Shown in pieces: positions 13,201 to 25,904 of a DNA stretch of 64,000 bases. Source of the DNA: Micropterus salmoides (Eukaryota; Chordata; Actinopteri; Centrarchiformes; Centrarchidae); NCBI RefSeq assembly GCF_014851395.1, contig NW_024041150.1:34359585-34423584 (forward strand). The letters are read 5' to 3'. The translations under genes and the position numbers were made by a program. How positions within the stretch are numbered: the stretch's first letter is position 1; each line of letters opens with the position of its first letter. A model generated the notes under the pieces. It was not told the DNA's origin. It did no database searches and saw only the letters and a list, made by a program, of their open reading frames with translations.

Positions 13201-14391
13201 CTGAGCATAGAAATCATATCAAAACACCACATTAAAATGTATTTCATCATATCTGTATCATTTCTACACATGTATGTCCCTTGCAAGTAAAGAATATCTG
13301 ACTCAATTACATACAGAATCAGGTAATAATTAGATAATAATGATAAATGTCATATTCACTGTTACAAACAGTGGGGACCACTGTGTGTTTTGATTTGGTC
13401 CAATTTTACAGCAATTAGGCTTGATTTGCTTCAAAACCCAAGAAATCTCCCCTAGCAGAATCAGGAGGTTATGCATCAAACACAGCAGGGAAGGATCCTA
13501 ATCAAGTGTAGCAACTCTGACAGGCTACCATTAAACACATGAATATCAAATGATGAGACAAAGGTTAGGAGTTCCACAGCTTCTGTCAAAACAAGCCACA
13601 TATCAAACAGTATTTATCGGCTAATATGTGTTAGCAAATGCTGCAGGAATGTTAAAGTTGATTTCCTTTAGACTGCTCCATAGTGGCTCTATGGCTTTGT
13701 TTTAGGCTCTCATTGTACATGGCCTCTAAATACACAACCATGTCTTGACAATTCTGATTAATGTGCAAGTGCACATCTAGCATTTAAAGTAGAACGGCAC
13801 AGTACAACACCACAGAAGTTACCAAAGTTAAGTCACGGCTAGCTTGCAAAGACCTTAATATGCTGCATGTAAAATATGTAAAGGAAAGCTTTTTTAGGAA
13901 GACTTTGTAAGAATGGATTAAATCACTTATTTTCTGATGAAGTACTTGCATTTAAAAAATACCCCACTGAAAAAGTATACTTGTTTTTTTTTACAAAATA
14001 CAGCTAAATGCAATTTCCATTTGACCCTAGCCCAGTTAGCTGTTTACCTTTGTCGCATGCAACTACACTTACATGAATGTCAAATGTAAATGTGCTGCTG
14101 TCAGCCTTATTTGGCATTCATAAATGTGACGGGTTTGTAACACACTTAGCATTTCAAGCCTACAGGTAAGAATTAAAAACATAGACTTTCTGTGGGTCAC
14201 ACCTTTTTAATGTTTCTTCAGCTTTGTTAGTGTCTATTGAAATGTTTAAATAAAGTTTAGAGTTACAGTTTAATTGTGTGATGGAGCCAGAGCACGAGCA
14301 TGTGCAGACAAATGCCTAAAAAACATGGAATGTCGTGCCTGATGCAGAAAAAGATTCAGACTTACTTTCTAAATACCCTCCTAAAACATAC
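13201..14391 (-). other. nhsl2 intron E8-E9
   Basis: A 1,191-base AT-rich intron with no recognisable repeat or exon. Confidence 0.85.
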
Positions 14392-14701
14392 CTTCCCCAA
14401 TCCCCGCGCAGGTCATTTTCTCACCCAGCTCTGTGAGGGAGGAATCCTGCAGAGAAGACTGAAGTGATGACTCTTTTGAACTCTCCTCGTCTGTTCCCAT
14501 GTGGTTTTCATCTTGCTCTGGCACATCAGGAGCACTAGGAGTACTGGGAAACTCTTCTAGTGAGAATGCTCCAACAGGAGACCGAAGACCCACAGGGCTG
14601 TCGGTCTGTGGCGTCTGACGTTCTGTGCTGCCATTGGTGGAGGAGTGGACTGATGAGGGAAGAAGGAGGACATTCGGCTTCTTGGGTACTGGAGGTGGAA
14701 C
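14392..14701 (-). CDS. nhsl2: NHS-like protein 2, coding exon E8
   Basis: The exon has 310 bases, beginning in phase 0 and leaving one base. It starts VPPPVPKKPNVLLLPSSV, which after the KKKPK of E7 reproduces the conserved KKK-x-K-(I/V)PPPVPKKP block, a likely SH3-binding site. The rest is an acidic, Ser/Thr-rich, probably disordered stretch ending TCAGIGE. The acceptor is atttctttgcag and the donor gtatgt. The 160-base gap from E7 is one of two very short introns in this gene. Confidence 0.92.
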
Positions 14702-14861
14702 CTGCAAAGAAATGAGAACGTTTTTAAAATCAAATCAGTACAGCAATAATTCTCAAACAACAATTCAACATTAGGACATGAACTGTATTTCTACATTGTT
14801 TGCCACCAAGGCGCAAGGACACTCCTAAAATAAAGCATTTTCTGACGATGTCTTAACTCAC
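14702..14861 (-). other. Short intron between E7 and E8 (160 bp)
   Basis: The intron runs from GTGAGT to TTTCTTTGCAG, in phase 0 between KKKPK and VPPPVPKKP. Its removal joins the two halves of a conserved proline-rich block. The exon ends again read AAG before and GT after the intron. Confidence 0.92.
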
Positions 14862-16011
14862 CTTGGGTTTCTTTTTGTCCGACAGCTCTGCCAGACATGA
14901 GATTGTCAACCTTGAGGGGAGTGTCTTGCTCTTGTCCTGGAGCTCTGGGGCCTCCTGGTTACTGCATGGAGAGGGGAGTGAGCCTCCGTCCTCCGGACCA
15001 AGACGGATCTCTGGGTCTGTGTCAAATTCAGGCTCCATTGCTGGGTCTTCCAGGAGAGGCTGCGGTTCTGGAAGAGGAGGGAGATCAAAGAGGGAGTGGG
15101 GGAGGAATGGATGATCATAGGCAGTTTGTGGAGCAATGGTAGAATCAGGGAAAGCAGAGGGACCTGAAGTTTGTGGTGGAGGTTTTTTGGGTTTGGGTTT
15201 TTTCATGACTTTGTAGATGTTGCCTAGGGGTACAGGCCGGTCCACAGGTGAGGCAGGAGGTGAGTCAAGGGCTAGGGGGGATGTGGAGGCGGGGGAAGGA
15301 GACTTGATGAGGAGGTTTAGGGGCCGCTTAGGCAATGGGGGCTTGACAGCGACAGGTGGTTTGGGTTTTGGTAGGGTGGGTGGTGGGCTAGGGTCCTCGC
15401 CTAGGTCTCGGCCATGCTGTTCTTCTTCGATGGTGTCAGATGCCCCATCAGGGCAGTCCTCCAAGTCACCACGGGAGACAGAGCGAAGCCGAACAGTCTT
15501 CAGCTCATTCTGAGTAACCACAGGCAATGCCTGTGAAGAGCTGGGGCTGATTTTTCCTGGTTTTGCAGCTGTTGAGGTGTCAGAATGCCGTCTACTGGCC
15601 TTTTGCTTTGGCTTGATTGATGACAGCTCCAGATGTGCATTCCCAGGCATCTCAAAGGACAATCTAGACCTCGCAGCCGGATCCTTTGGTGATGGTAGCG
15701 ATGATTTCCTTTCTGGGATCTTCGGGCGCAACTTACACCCTAATGTCCCTGTTGTTCCATGACATGCCATTTGACTGAGTGGAACAGTTGGGGTGGGAGT
15801 CTCTGATTGGCTGGAATAACCACTTGATGGGGACATAAGTCCTGGGGGTTTGAAGGGCGAAGATGCCTTGATGTCAGTTTCCATGGAGAGCTGTGAGGGA
15901 GAGGTGGCCCTGGAGGTGGAGGGAGAATCAAGCAGAGACTCTGAGCTGCCTCTGACTTTCATACATTCAATCACTGTGGTGCCTGTTGCTGTGCTGGAGC
16001 CCGATAGAGAC
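14862..16011 (-). CDS. nhsl2: NHS-like protein 2, coding exon E7
   Basis: The exon has 1,150 bases: one base plus 383 codons, ending in phase 0. Joined to E6 it makes DPYR-SLSGSSTATGTTVIEC, the most conserved motif of the NHS family, followed by MKVRGSSESL and SPSTSRATSPSQLS. SPSSGYSSQSETPTPTVP and PERKSSLP come next, then RLSFEMPG, TVRLRSVSRGD, and proline-rich stretches with KPPVAVKPPLPKRP and KKPKPKKPPP, typical SH3-ligand sequence. The end, SCLAELSDKKKPK, runs into E8. The order and wording fit NHSL2 better than NHS, judged from memory. The acceptor is tctcatctccag and the donor gtgagt. This is the strongest diagnostic exon in the window. Confidence 0.96.
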
Positions 16012-16169
16012 CTGGAGATGAGAAGAGAAAAGAAGAAAAGAGAAGAGAACTCAATGCATTTCTAATCATTACCATACAAACTTGGAGAATAACAAATAAA
16101 CATAAAAGGCAGACTTTCACTGAGTCAAGCAAATAAGCTTTTAACATAAAGAGTAGTTTCATTTTCTAC
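16012..16169 (-). other. Short intron between E6 and E7 (158 bp)
   Basis: The intron begins GTAGAA and ends in a CT-rich tract plus CTCCAG. It interrupts the Arg codon of the conserved DPYR-SLS-TATGTTVIEC motif. It has an in-frame TAG immediately after the donor, and its removal restores the family motif exactly, so it is a real intron. The exon ends read AG before and GT after it. Confidence 0.93.
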
Positions 16170-17289
16170 CTGTAAGGGTCATTCTTCCACTCCCCCAGCT
16201 GCCAGTGAGTGGGGAAGGTCAGCTCTGTCTCTACCTCCCTCTCTGGTGCCTGGACCTCCAGGCTCGGAGGTCCATTAGTGCCTCCATGACCCAGCTCCTG
16301 CTCACCAACATTGGGTTTAGAGGAGCAGGACGAGCTGGGCAGTAGGAAATCAGGCTGGAAGTCTGGGAAGTGGTCCCTGGGGATATGCAAGCTCTTGGGC
16401 CGGCCATCCCGATAAAGACCGCCTTCACGGTGGATTCTCCCCTCGGCTTCTCCAAGGTTCTTCATGAGAGAGACGCTCCTCACAGGAGGGGGCGGCTTGC
16501 GCTTGGATTTTTTAAGCGAGATGGAGCGTGAGCGTAGGCGCAAGCGGCCATCTGCACTGTAGTCTGAAGCTGTGACAGAGATCGTGTCTGTGGTACTGGC
16601 ACTGTCTTCAGAGCTCCCTCTAGGGTAGAGGAGGGCGTAGTTCTCACCCAAACCTAGGAAGTTATGCTGTTGTTGGTGGTGGTCTGTTATTGCCATAGAA
16701 TTCCCGTTCCCTGTAGACATGGCATTCCCATCTGGTGGCCCTATACCACCTTCTGTAAAGCAGAAGGAACCAGTATCTGTGGGGGTAGAAAGGGAACGCT
16801 CCCGGAACTTGAAGGCGTTTGCCGCTGCTATGGAACGTGCCGACCGTTCCCGTCCTCTTCCTGCCTCCCCTACCCCCCCTCCTCCACCTCCTCTTCCTCC
16901 ATCCGCTGCAGCCCCTTCTGTCTCGCTCCTCTTCCCCATCATTGCCGCTGCCAGTGAAATCCCAGGAATGTTATTCCCTCCTCTCCCAGAAAGGTTTGTC
17001 ACAGATGTGAATGAACTGGAATGTGAGCTCACCGACTGTCCTGAGCTCACCAACATCAACCCGTCCTGCGTCCCTCCCCCTGCATTACCGATGATGCTGT
17101 GCTGTTTGGGCGGAACTGCTGGGCCTTTGTTCATGCTGTAATTGTAAGGCTCATTCCACGCTCCGGGAGAAAAGGTAGAGCCCTTTGGTCCGTTCCAGGA
17201 AGTGGAGGGTGTGTTTGAGCACAGCAGTCCAGAGTGGTCCATAGTTCCTGGGTGAAGTTCGTCTCGGGCACTGTGCTCCAAAGTGTTGT
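16170..17289 (-). CDS. nhsl2: NHS-like protein 2, coding exon E6
   Basis: This large exon has 1,120 bases: two bases, 372 codons and two bases. The acceptor is tttctcag and the donor gtagaa. Conserved blocks in order: SWNGPKGSTFSPGAWNEPY near the start; FRERSLSTPTDTG, close to the NHSL2 pattern FRERSLSVPTDSG; a basic, proline-rich stretch RSRSISLKKSKRKPPPPVRS followed by VSLMKN; RPKSLHIPRDHFPD; and at the end THWQLGEWKNDPYR. Between them are Gly- and Ser-rich linkers of low conservation. The Ser/Arg/Pro-rich composition fits a disordered scaffold with phosphorylation and SH3-binding sites (inference). Reading past 16170 hits a TAG at once, so splicing into E7 is needed. A plus-strand open frame over the same bases (16719-17141) is a shadow. 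Confidence 0.95.
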
Positions 17290-18462
17290 CTGAGAAAGAC
17301 AGGGAAGACTGAGAATTTATTAAAGTGATTAAAACAAACTCAATTGATCATTAAACCCAAATCAAGACATGTGAAGATATAAACATCCCCACAGCTAATA
17401 GCAGCCCATTAAAAAAACAATTTGACTTTTTAACAAATGTTTAATATAAACATAATAATTGTGTATCGGGCTTGGAAGCATGAAGTTCACTTTCTTGCTT
17501 ACTTCAACAACAATAAGTCCTTTAGATACTGTATACTCCACCATCGCTGGTTGCCAGCTAACTTGTATCTGTTCTCCGTAAGGAACTGAAAAACAGTTCT
17601 GAACAAATCTTCAGGACAAGATGTGAATGTTGGTCCTTTTGTTTCTGTATTTTGATTGCATTTGGATTAATAATTGAATGTCTAGTTGTCTTGGGCGTTT
17701 TTTGTAATCGGTTGTTGCAGGGGGTAGATATTGTATAAAGATGTATTTTATTCTCCTACACACCTTCCTCACAAGTGTGCATTACATTATATACTAACAC
17801 TGACATTTTTGCAAAGGTCTGCAGTGAATCAGTACTCAAAATAAGGTACATGCTAAGTTTGGATGTTCTGCTTGATCTCGGCTGTCTACAATTAAGGCCT
17901 TATTCAGGTTAAACTGTTTACGCGAAACCGTCATACCCTGCTATTGAGTATCCCTGTTACAGTGAATAAACCAATTAGGTATGAAAAGATCCTGGCTGCC
18001 GGCAACACCGTCGTTCACTGAGCAAAACAGATTACTGAAAATACAGGGGAAAGAAATGATTGAACCAACATTAATCTATACTGTGTTCTTTTTAAAATTC
18101 ATAATTTGGTAGGTGACAAAAAGAAAGACAAATGGTTAAGATGTTATGTCAATGAAATTTCTGCAAACACCTTCTTCAGGTGTATAAACATATGAGTTTC
18201 TGTAGCCAAAAGAACAAAAGTTAAAGGTTTTTTAACACCGACAGAATTTCAGCTGACATTGGGGTTAGTAGTTAATGAGTAGAGAGATTTCATTTTGTAG
18301 TGACCTGTTCCTTTCTTTTCCTTTTTTTCTGTTTTTGGCTGAAGGCGGTGCACAGTTTGTGTGAGCAGTAAGGAGATCCGCACCACAGGGACGCAAGAAA
18401 GAAGAAACGGAGAAGAAAAACATGGGAGGAGAGTAAGCACTTCCCCTAATGGTTACACACAC
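17290..18462 (-). other. nhsl2 intron E5-E6
   Basis: A 1,173-base AT-rich intron with no recognisable repeat. Confidence 0.85.
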
Positions 18463-18645
18463 CTGCAGGTAAGGTTGTGTCGAGGTCAGAGTGTGTCTTC
18501 CTCAGGGGGAGGTTCTGGTGGAAGGTGTCCGTGACAGGTTCTAGGGAGCGTGGCTGGTGGGGGAAGGGGTCCCCTGGAGAGGGGGATGGGGATGGGGAGT
18601 GCTGGAGGAGGTCGACACCGTGGAATTTCCCTCCTCCCCCTTCAC
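18463..18645 (-). CDS. nhsl2: NHS-like protein 2, coding exon E5
   Basis: The exon has 183 bases: two bases, 60 codons and one base. The acceptor is ttctcctccag and the donor gtgtgt. It encodes EGGGGKFHGVDLLQHSPSPS, a short Ser-Pro repeat, and a tail NLPLRKTHSDLDTTLPA. There is no close match to the mammalian segment that I recall at this place (basic, with an RRRRTI-like core), so it is recognised mainly from position, clean splice sites and phase agreement with both neighbours. It sits at the 5' end of the compact 3' gene half, 12.1 kb downstream of E4. It could be a lineage-specific or alternatively spliced exon. Confidence 0.75.
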
Positions 18646-20666
18646 CTGGAGGAGAAACAGGGGAACAGGGGGGTCAGCGAGAGGAAGAGGAGAGTAATTT
18701 TACGTGACACAGTAAATTTAATAACACAGTAAATCCATGTTGTTGACGTGGCAGTAAAGTATTAGATTATGACTCTTTAGAGATAGAGATCTTTAAAGAC
18801 AAATTTGATTCCATGAGCATCACCTGAAAGGGTGCAGCATTTTCAACTCGTATCTGTTAAGATGGTCAAGACAAATATGATTTACTGTTTTTATTAGACT
18901 CAATAGCTTCTCTCACTCGGGTAAAAAAGCATGCAGTAGTGTGGATTAAATCAAAGTAATTGATGATTCCTAGAAAATTGTTGATATGAATGTTTGGGGA
19001 AAGTTCAGTAAGAAAGATTTTCTCTCACATTTAATATTAAATTAAACAAAATGTGCATTTTCTCATCATTAGTTGTACTATTACAACATAGTCTTGTCAA
19101 TCTCATCTGTTTCACAACAATCATTATATAAAAAAAAAGAATCATTTACGGTTACTTTCACTTTGCTGTTTTTTTTTTTTAATCACTGTTAAATTGCCGT
19201 CATTAAAAAAGGGATGATGCCCTCTAAACACAGACACATCTGTGCAATCTAGTATTCATCAAGATGCATGTGAAATACAAACTGCTACTCACTTAGCCGG
19301 ATTCACCAACCTCGTCAGTGTTTAATTCAGATGTCCAAACTCAAATTACCTGGAGGACACTAGCCAGGTTGTTCTCTTGAAATGTGAAATAAAAATTTAC
19401 TCTAAAATACAACCCCCATCAAAAACATAAAACTAATATATTTGTGAGCCAGATTTAACAATGAACTCTGAACATGAGGGCAGCCTTATGCAATTCTTTC
19501 CGGGGCCAGTAGTTGGGTTTAAATCGTCACACAGGGTAGGAGAACGTGAGCGTGCTCTGTGCATTGTTGATTCATGGATATCCTGTTTACCTGATCGCTG
19601 AGCATTTGAGGCACTGATGCTCTTTACATTCCACAAATTTGTTTAAATGAGCAGGTTTTTGTCTTACAAGACTTCACCTCATGTGGAGATAACAAGGAGT
19701 ACATTAAACAGATGTAACTACAAGCTTGAACAGCCTCATTTTCTTTTTTCTGTCACCATAAACCTACATGTTTATGTTCCACTTTTTATCTATAGTGACT
19801 TACAGCAGATGATGCTGAGAAACCTGCTGTTCTGTTGTACTTCCTGTCCTCCTGATGTCTGGTCTAGGCTGACAGTAATCCAATGAGTCATTGGAGGCAG
19901 CAGGTCCCTACCTGATTGCCTCAATGACATGCAGTCACCCGGCTGCATAACTCAGTCAGACTTCTATTAAGCCATCAGCCTTGTTTTATAGCAAGGAATC
20001 ATTTTGGATGCAATCTACTGCTAAGATTTATCTCCCACAACAAAATTATGCCATTCAGTGAAGTTTTGCTTTCCTCGGTGAGAGAAGACCGGGATGTTAA
20101 ATCAGACAGACAAGAATCACACACACAAACAAAATCAATGAGGCAAAACAGAAAATGAATTAAATGAAGTTGGATCGATGAAAAGGTATACTGGCATTAT
20201 GCCAGCAGTGCCAAAACAAACTCAGTTAAAAGAACAATACAGTATTTATTGTACAAGCACTGACTTTAAGGGGTCTCAGTAAGCAAAATACAGATTTCCA
20301 GCCTTTTTGTTTCTTCATAAATCAAGCATTGTGTTGTCGAATTCAATAACTGCTTGTTTTGCAAACCATAAACCAACAAGATGGTGAATGGAAAACTAAA
20401 ATCAAAGCACAGTCTGTGTTTCTACTCAGTGATCTAACAGTAGATATATTGCCTTTTGCACTTACCCGTGGTGACATCACTGATAGGGCAGTGATATTTT
20501 AGGAAGTGTATTAGCCTTTTGCTGTTCAGTTTTTGGGTAAGTTAAAAGTACTCTGACTTACTTAAACAATAAATAGATTAATACTAATTAAGTAAGGTAG
20601 TTATTACTAACAATGTATGGCAAGGAACTAGTCACTTTGAAAATACTGTAACTTCATCCGAAAGGC

Positions 20667-20890
20667 TTCCAGAATCAGAATTAGAAAGAGCTTTATTGCC
20701 AAGAAGTTTTTTTTTTTTTACACGTATGAGGAATTTGCTTTGGACATAAGGTGCTTTACGTAGACAAACATACAGTTTACATAAATAATGTAGAAATATA
20801 TAAATACGTAATAAAAAAACGCAAGTTATAAAAGGATAATAAATAATAAAAGAATAGAGAATAACACAACAAATACAACTATGTGTAGAG
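20667..20890. repeat. Probable 3' fragment of a teleost non-LTR element
   Basis: AGAATCAGAATTAGAAAGAGC followed by TTTATTGCCAAGAAG and an A/T-rich tail resembles a widespread fish repeat beginning GAATCAGC-TTTATTGGCCAAG. The call is from memory only. Confidence 0.45.
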
Positions 20891-21137
20891 AAAGACAACG
20901 TGGCAGATATTTACATGTTCATTACTCTGGGTTTGTGTTGTGCAGACGTTCCTATGTTATTTGTGGTCAATAGTACCAGTATTTATCCCTGTGAGGTGAC
21001 GACACCTATTGTATGAGGAGAATCCGTATGGATGAAAGTCTTTAGTCAAGACTTCGGTCTAGTGATTTGGATTAAACTTTTTCCACAGTATAGCCCACAC
21101 CCAATCACATGGCTACTATTTCTACTATTTTTCTACA

Positions 21138-21427
21138 TTCAATTCAATTCAATTCAATTTTATTTATATAGCGCCAAATCACAACAACAGTTATCTCACA
21201 GCGCTTTTCATAAAAGAGCAGGTCTAGACCGTACTCTGTGATGCCATTTACAGAAGCCCAACAGTTCCCACCAAGAGCAAGCACTAGGCGACAGAGGCAA
21301 GGAAAAACTTCCTTTTAAGAGGCAGAAACCTCGAGCAGAACCATGGCTCAGGGTGGGCGGCCATCTGCCTCGACCGGTTGGGGTGAGAGAGAGAGAGAGA
21401 GAGAAAAGAGAGAGAGAAGAGAGTGAA

Positions 21428-21469
<42 letters not shown>

Positions 21470-21535
21470 GGATGTAAGGAGAGAGAGAGGGGAGGGAGGC
21501 AGCCTACACAATATACACACAGAGGTACATGCCAT
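21138..21535. repeat. Teleost TTCAATTCAATTTTATTTATATAGCGCC repeat with GA microsatellite
   Basis: Starts with (TTCAA)n and TTTTATTTATATAGCGCCAA, then ACCAAGAGCAAGCACTAGGCG, AAGGAAAAACTTCC, GCAGAAACCTCGAGCAGAACC and GCGGCCATCTGCC. A GA repeat of about 100 bases follows, then CAGCCTACACAATATACAC. This block order is that of a very abundant fish interspersed repeat, probably derived from a non-LTR retrotransposon; the exact family is not assigned. Confidence 0.75.
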
Positions 21536-24500
21536 TTCGACCTGCTTGTGCATGAAACACAGTGACTGAATTGCTGTCTGAGTCTAGTTTCAATCCAGAC
21601 ATGTAGAAGTCTTTTGACCTGTAAATCACCAAATTAATGGGCAAAGTTAGGAGGACTGGGAGGGTCTTGACACTGATGAGTTGTTGCACAAAATTAATTT
21701 TGGAAGCCAGAAATCTAATTTCCTGGCAAGACAACCATTAAATCACTGATTTAATTGAATCCCATCAACCCTGGTTGATGAATCGTGGTCACTTTATGTT
21801 TTTTGTGTTTTAAAAAACCCTTGCTGCTGCTTTTGAGGGGATCTTTCCGCATGTTTTCTTCTGCTTTTTCCACCTGTCTGTTAATCTCTTTATCTCTCCA
21901 ACAGCCTATTCGCCTCAGTCATTCCTCCTGTGACTATTGACTATTTTCTCTTTAGTTCATCCACTGAGTGCCATTTAATTGCTATTCCCCTCTGTGCATG
22001 AATACATAAGAGTGTTTGGGCTGGAACATCTGCAGCCACCCAGCAGAGACTAAGCTATGACTCAGCCATTGAGTGGGGTTAAATATGACTTCCTGCCTGG
22101 CTGTCATGCTTTCACCCACTTCTTGCTGGACTGTCTGACTCTTTAATCCTGTTTTCTCCAAGGCAATTTTTCAGGCAAACATGCAACATTCACACGTGCA
22201 TCCAAAACGCCCTCTTCTTCTCTACTAGCCTCATCCACAAACGAGCTGCCGTTCAGAGGTCGGGAGTCTCTGTGTTGCTCCTGCAGCCATAAATAATAGA
22301 CACTATTTCAACTATCAGCAGCCTTCACCAGAGAGACAAGACAGTGATTCATTCATAATGTCTCTTCAGTATAGCCCTGGCTTCACTGCTTTTCTGCCTG
22401 CTGTGAGTGTAGTGGGCTCTGTGGTCTGAGATCCTGTCCTGAAACACAGATGTTACAGTTTTAATCCCTATTACTGCAGCCAAAAATCCTGTTACTCTTT
22501 CTAACAGGCTGAACTTGATTTTGAACTACAGTAGCTCAGTGTAAGTTCAACCAAGAAGACTATCTTTATGCCTCATTCATTCACAACCCTCTCTTTCTCT
22601 CTCTCTTCCTGCTCTGTAATCAGCTGACTATGGTGTTCACGCTTTAGTTTACCAATCAGATTTTGCCACAATCATCACAGCCAATATTGCGGTCACAATA
22701 AAAAATTTTAATCTGTTCTTCTCTGCTGCTGTCATTTCAGTCCGAAATCGCTGCAGCCCTACTCCAACCCATTTGTCTCCCGCTTATCAGATCCAGTCCC
22801 ATTTCTTTCATTCAGATGAAGTCTCTCCTGGTTATAATACTGTGTAACCCTCAAACCCCAGAAGTTACTGCGTGATTAACCGGGGTCGGGGTCCACAACA
22901 TTTTAAGCCATCCTTGCCTCTATAATCACAAATAAACTGCCTTTCATCTCCTAAATTAAATACAATCTTCGGGTTGACAGTTAACTTTTGAGCTTGGGAA
23001 AAGCCGTTTACAAATGATGAATGATGCCGATGATGCTCTTTCCAGGGTCAGGAATGAAACTGTCAGCTGAGATTGTACGCCAACATTCATAAGAAAGTCC
23101 AAGAGGTGCAAAAAAAAATAAAAAAATTGCAAATGCTGGTGAAAGCCATGTGATGCAGTTTAAAGCTTCAAAGGAAATGAGTGAGTGGGCCATTTATAAC
23201 AGCAACAGTGTGTAAAACAAGAGTAAAAGTGTCAGAAAATGGGGGTATGCCAAAGTAACACCAAACACTAAACATTCAACTTGAGTTTTTGATAAAATAA
23301 ATGGCACCTTCAGCAACAGTGGATCCATGACAATTAAGTGTATTTGAGTAAGACTGTAAAGTTTTGTCTCAAATCCATACCACGTAAAGTGCACTCAAAG
23401 CAGACAAACGGAAGACAAAATCCAGTTGATTTTTGAGTGTAATGTTGATGAACACTATTCTTCCACAATGCAATGCACAAAGGAAATGGAGGAGCTGCTC
23501 AAAACTGGAAAACATTTAAATAAGTTGTGGATGATGATGAAACAGCTAGAAAACATCTTAGGAAAAACATTTTGATGTGTGTTTTTTAAGTTTAATTGGC
23601 TATAACTTTGGAAATGGTTAAAGCTGTGGTAGTCAAGATTTAGAAAGTATCCCACCCCCTTCATTCAGGCCTCCCTCCAAAGCCACTCAACAAAACATAT
23701 TTTCATGTGTAGTGAGTGCATGGGCAGAATTTGCAGGTAGGCAGGCAGATAGGCAGATAGGCCAGCCAAAAAAACATAAATCACAAAGTAACTTTTGTAT
23801 TTCAAACAAATAGGAGACTTATTAGAAAATATTAACAAAACTCCCTTCACCGCCATGCATCACGGGAATTCTGAGGAACGGACTTAGGCTGCTATATGTC
23901 TACCCGGAGTCACACAGGCGGTGTGTGTTTTCTTTTTTGTCTGTTAAACTGTGTTTATTGTTTATATACGATCGGGGGGTCTGCACAGGGTATTTTATTT
24001 TGAAAGTGGCAGTGTATTCTCTCCAGAGAGGAGTGAAGAGACACTTCTGGTGTGAGCACAAGCATTGACAAGAGTGGCTACGATCAGCTCCAGCAAACGC
24101 GACACAGACGGACTCAGTGGACTTACAGAGTGAGTCCGGGGTCATGTAAACCTTGGGTTGGGCCCCTTGATAAATAAGACAGTTTCAACATATCAGATAG
24201 TCTGTCAATCAAAAATATACTGGTGGATCAAATGTGGCCTTTAGTCCGGTCAGTCAGGCCACAGCAACTTCAACCAGTGGTGAGAGGACCAATTTTCACA
24301 AAGTGAAAACCTCGACAAAACAACAAGCAGGAGACATGTCTGTGCCATCTTCAGAAAAGAAGATATAGAGGACAAACATACTTGTTTAAACATCTGTTTT
24401 GGAGCTACGCAGGGAGTCTCATCAACACCGTCTCAAAATAAAAATGTTTTGCTCCTTGAGCCGGATCAAATCAGAGATGCATTCAAATTGCTGCCCAGCG

Positions 24501-25904
24501 ATGGATTCTTGTCACAAAGGGCACAATGTAAAGCCAGTCGGATTTGCCACAGCTCTTAAGAGTTCCTCCCTTCGTCAGATTCCTGGTAAACGGAGGCGTT
24601 CCAGGTAAACTGAGAGGATTAGACCGTCTGCAGCTCAGCAGCATGAATGCCTGTCTGTGTTTCCGCTCAGCTCCACATCCGCAAGCTGACTCTCTGCACA
24701 CTACAATCAGAACTGCATTCACAAAATGCCTGTTTCATTGTCTAACACTTTTGTTGCTTTACATGACAACATTTGCAAGCTGTTCACCAGCCTGTCTGCA
24801 ACTGTCATTATTAACTCTTTTTTGTGGCATTAATGACCAATTTTACAGGCTTAATAAAAAAGCAACAACTGCATAATGATTCCAAATCACTGAAAACCAC
24901 TTCCATAGACAACATTTCAGTAAGAACTGGATCTTTGTCAGGTCAAAGTAAAAAAGTAATTATTTACCTGAATACAAGCTCTGTCTGCCTGTTTTCCTTT
25001 CTACTTGCTTGTCTTTGCAATAGAATTAAATAGTGTTACATTCATAAGAAGCCCTGTTGGTGAAACAATCCCCGTGTCTTTCTGCAGTTATATCATGTAA
25101 AGGATCACATTTAGGATAAGAAGAAATCAACAGATGCTCTTAAAAATGTAATTAAATGCCTGTAGTGTTAAAAGTAAAATGATGAAATACCAAAATAATA
25201 GCACAAATCAAGTAGACATATACTTGAATAATTTCCCCTCCACATGAGTAAATCTCAGATCGATTTTAGGGACTTTAGAAATTATAAATCTTAAATATTC
25301 AAAAAAGAAATTGACCTTGAAAAAATAGATGAATTGATAAATGTCTTACCATGTCAATCTGCCTGTCTGTCTCTCAGCCTGTTCAGCATTCACATCTTCA
25401 CTGCCTATAGTGCTTCAGTCATTCATGAAAATTGCCAGAGCAAGATGTGCAGGGACGGAGAGAAAGAGTGCAGGAGGAAGAGACAGCAAAGTGGGAGGAG
25501 GGCGCTTTGACAAAATGTTCTCTCATTATCCTTCATTCATTATTCCTTCATCCTGTATCCCTCCATCGTTCTCTCCTCTCGTTCTGTCTTTCTTCAAACT
25601 GCATTTTTTCTCTCTCTTCCTCTTCACCTCTCTTTGCTGCTCCCTTCTTCTGGCTTCACTTTCCCTCGTGCTCACTTCCTCTCTCTTTCTTTCTTTCGGT
25701 ACTGTTTTTTTCCCCTCCTTTTTTTTTCGGGGAGTAGAGAGGAAGAGTGGCGAGTTACCATGGCAACAGCAAGCTGGCTGCAAGCTACCTGTTCGCTGGT
25801 TTACAGAGAAAGAGCGAAAGAGAGAGGGCGTTGGGGGGGGGATTGAGAGACTGGGGAGTAACAAGCTGAATAAGTCTGGTGACATTCTCTATTTTTGTGA
25901 TTGT

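Noticed and set aside
16719..17141. 140-residue open frame on the + strand
   Set aside because: It is the antisense of exon E6, whose protein is conserved; the + frame is Pro/Ser low complexity with no domain.
21380..21500. Regular GA array resembling a CRISPR or satellite
   Set aside because: Simple dinucleotide microsatellite at the end of an interspersed repeat, without spacers.
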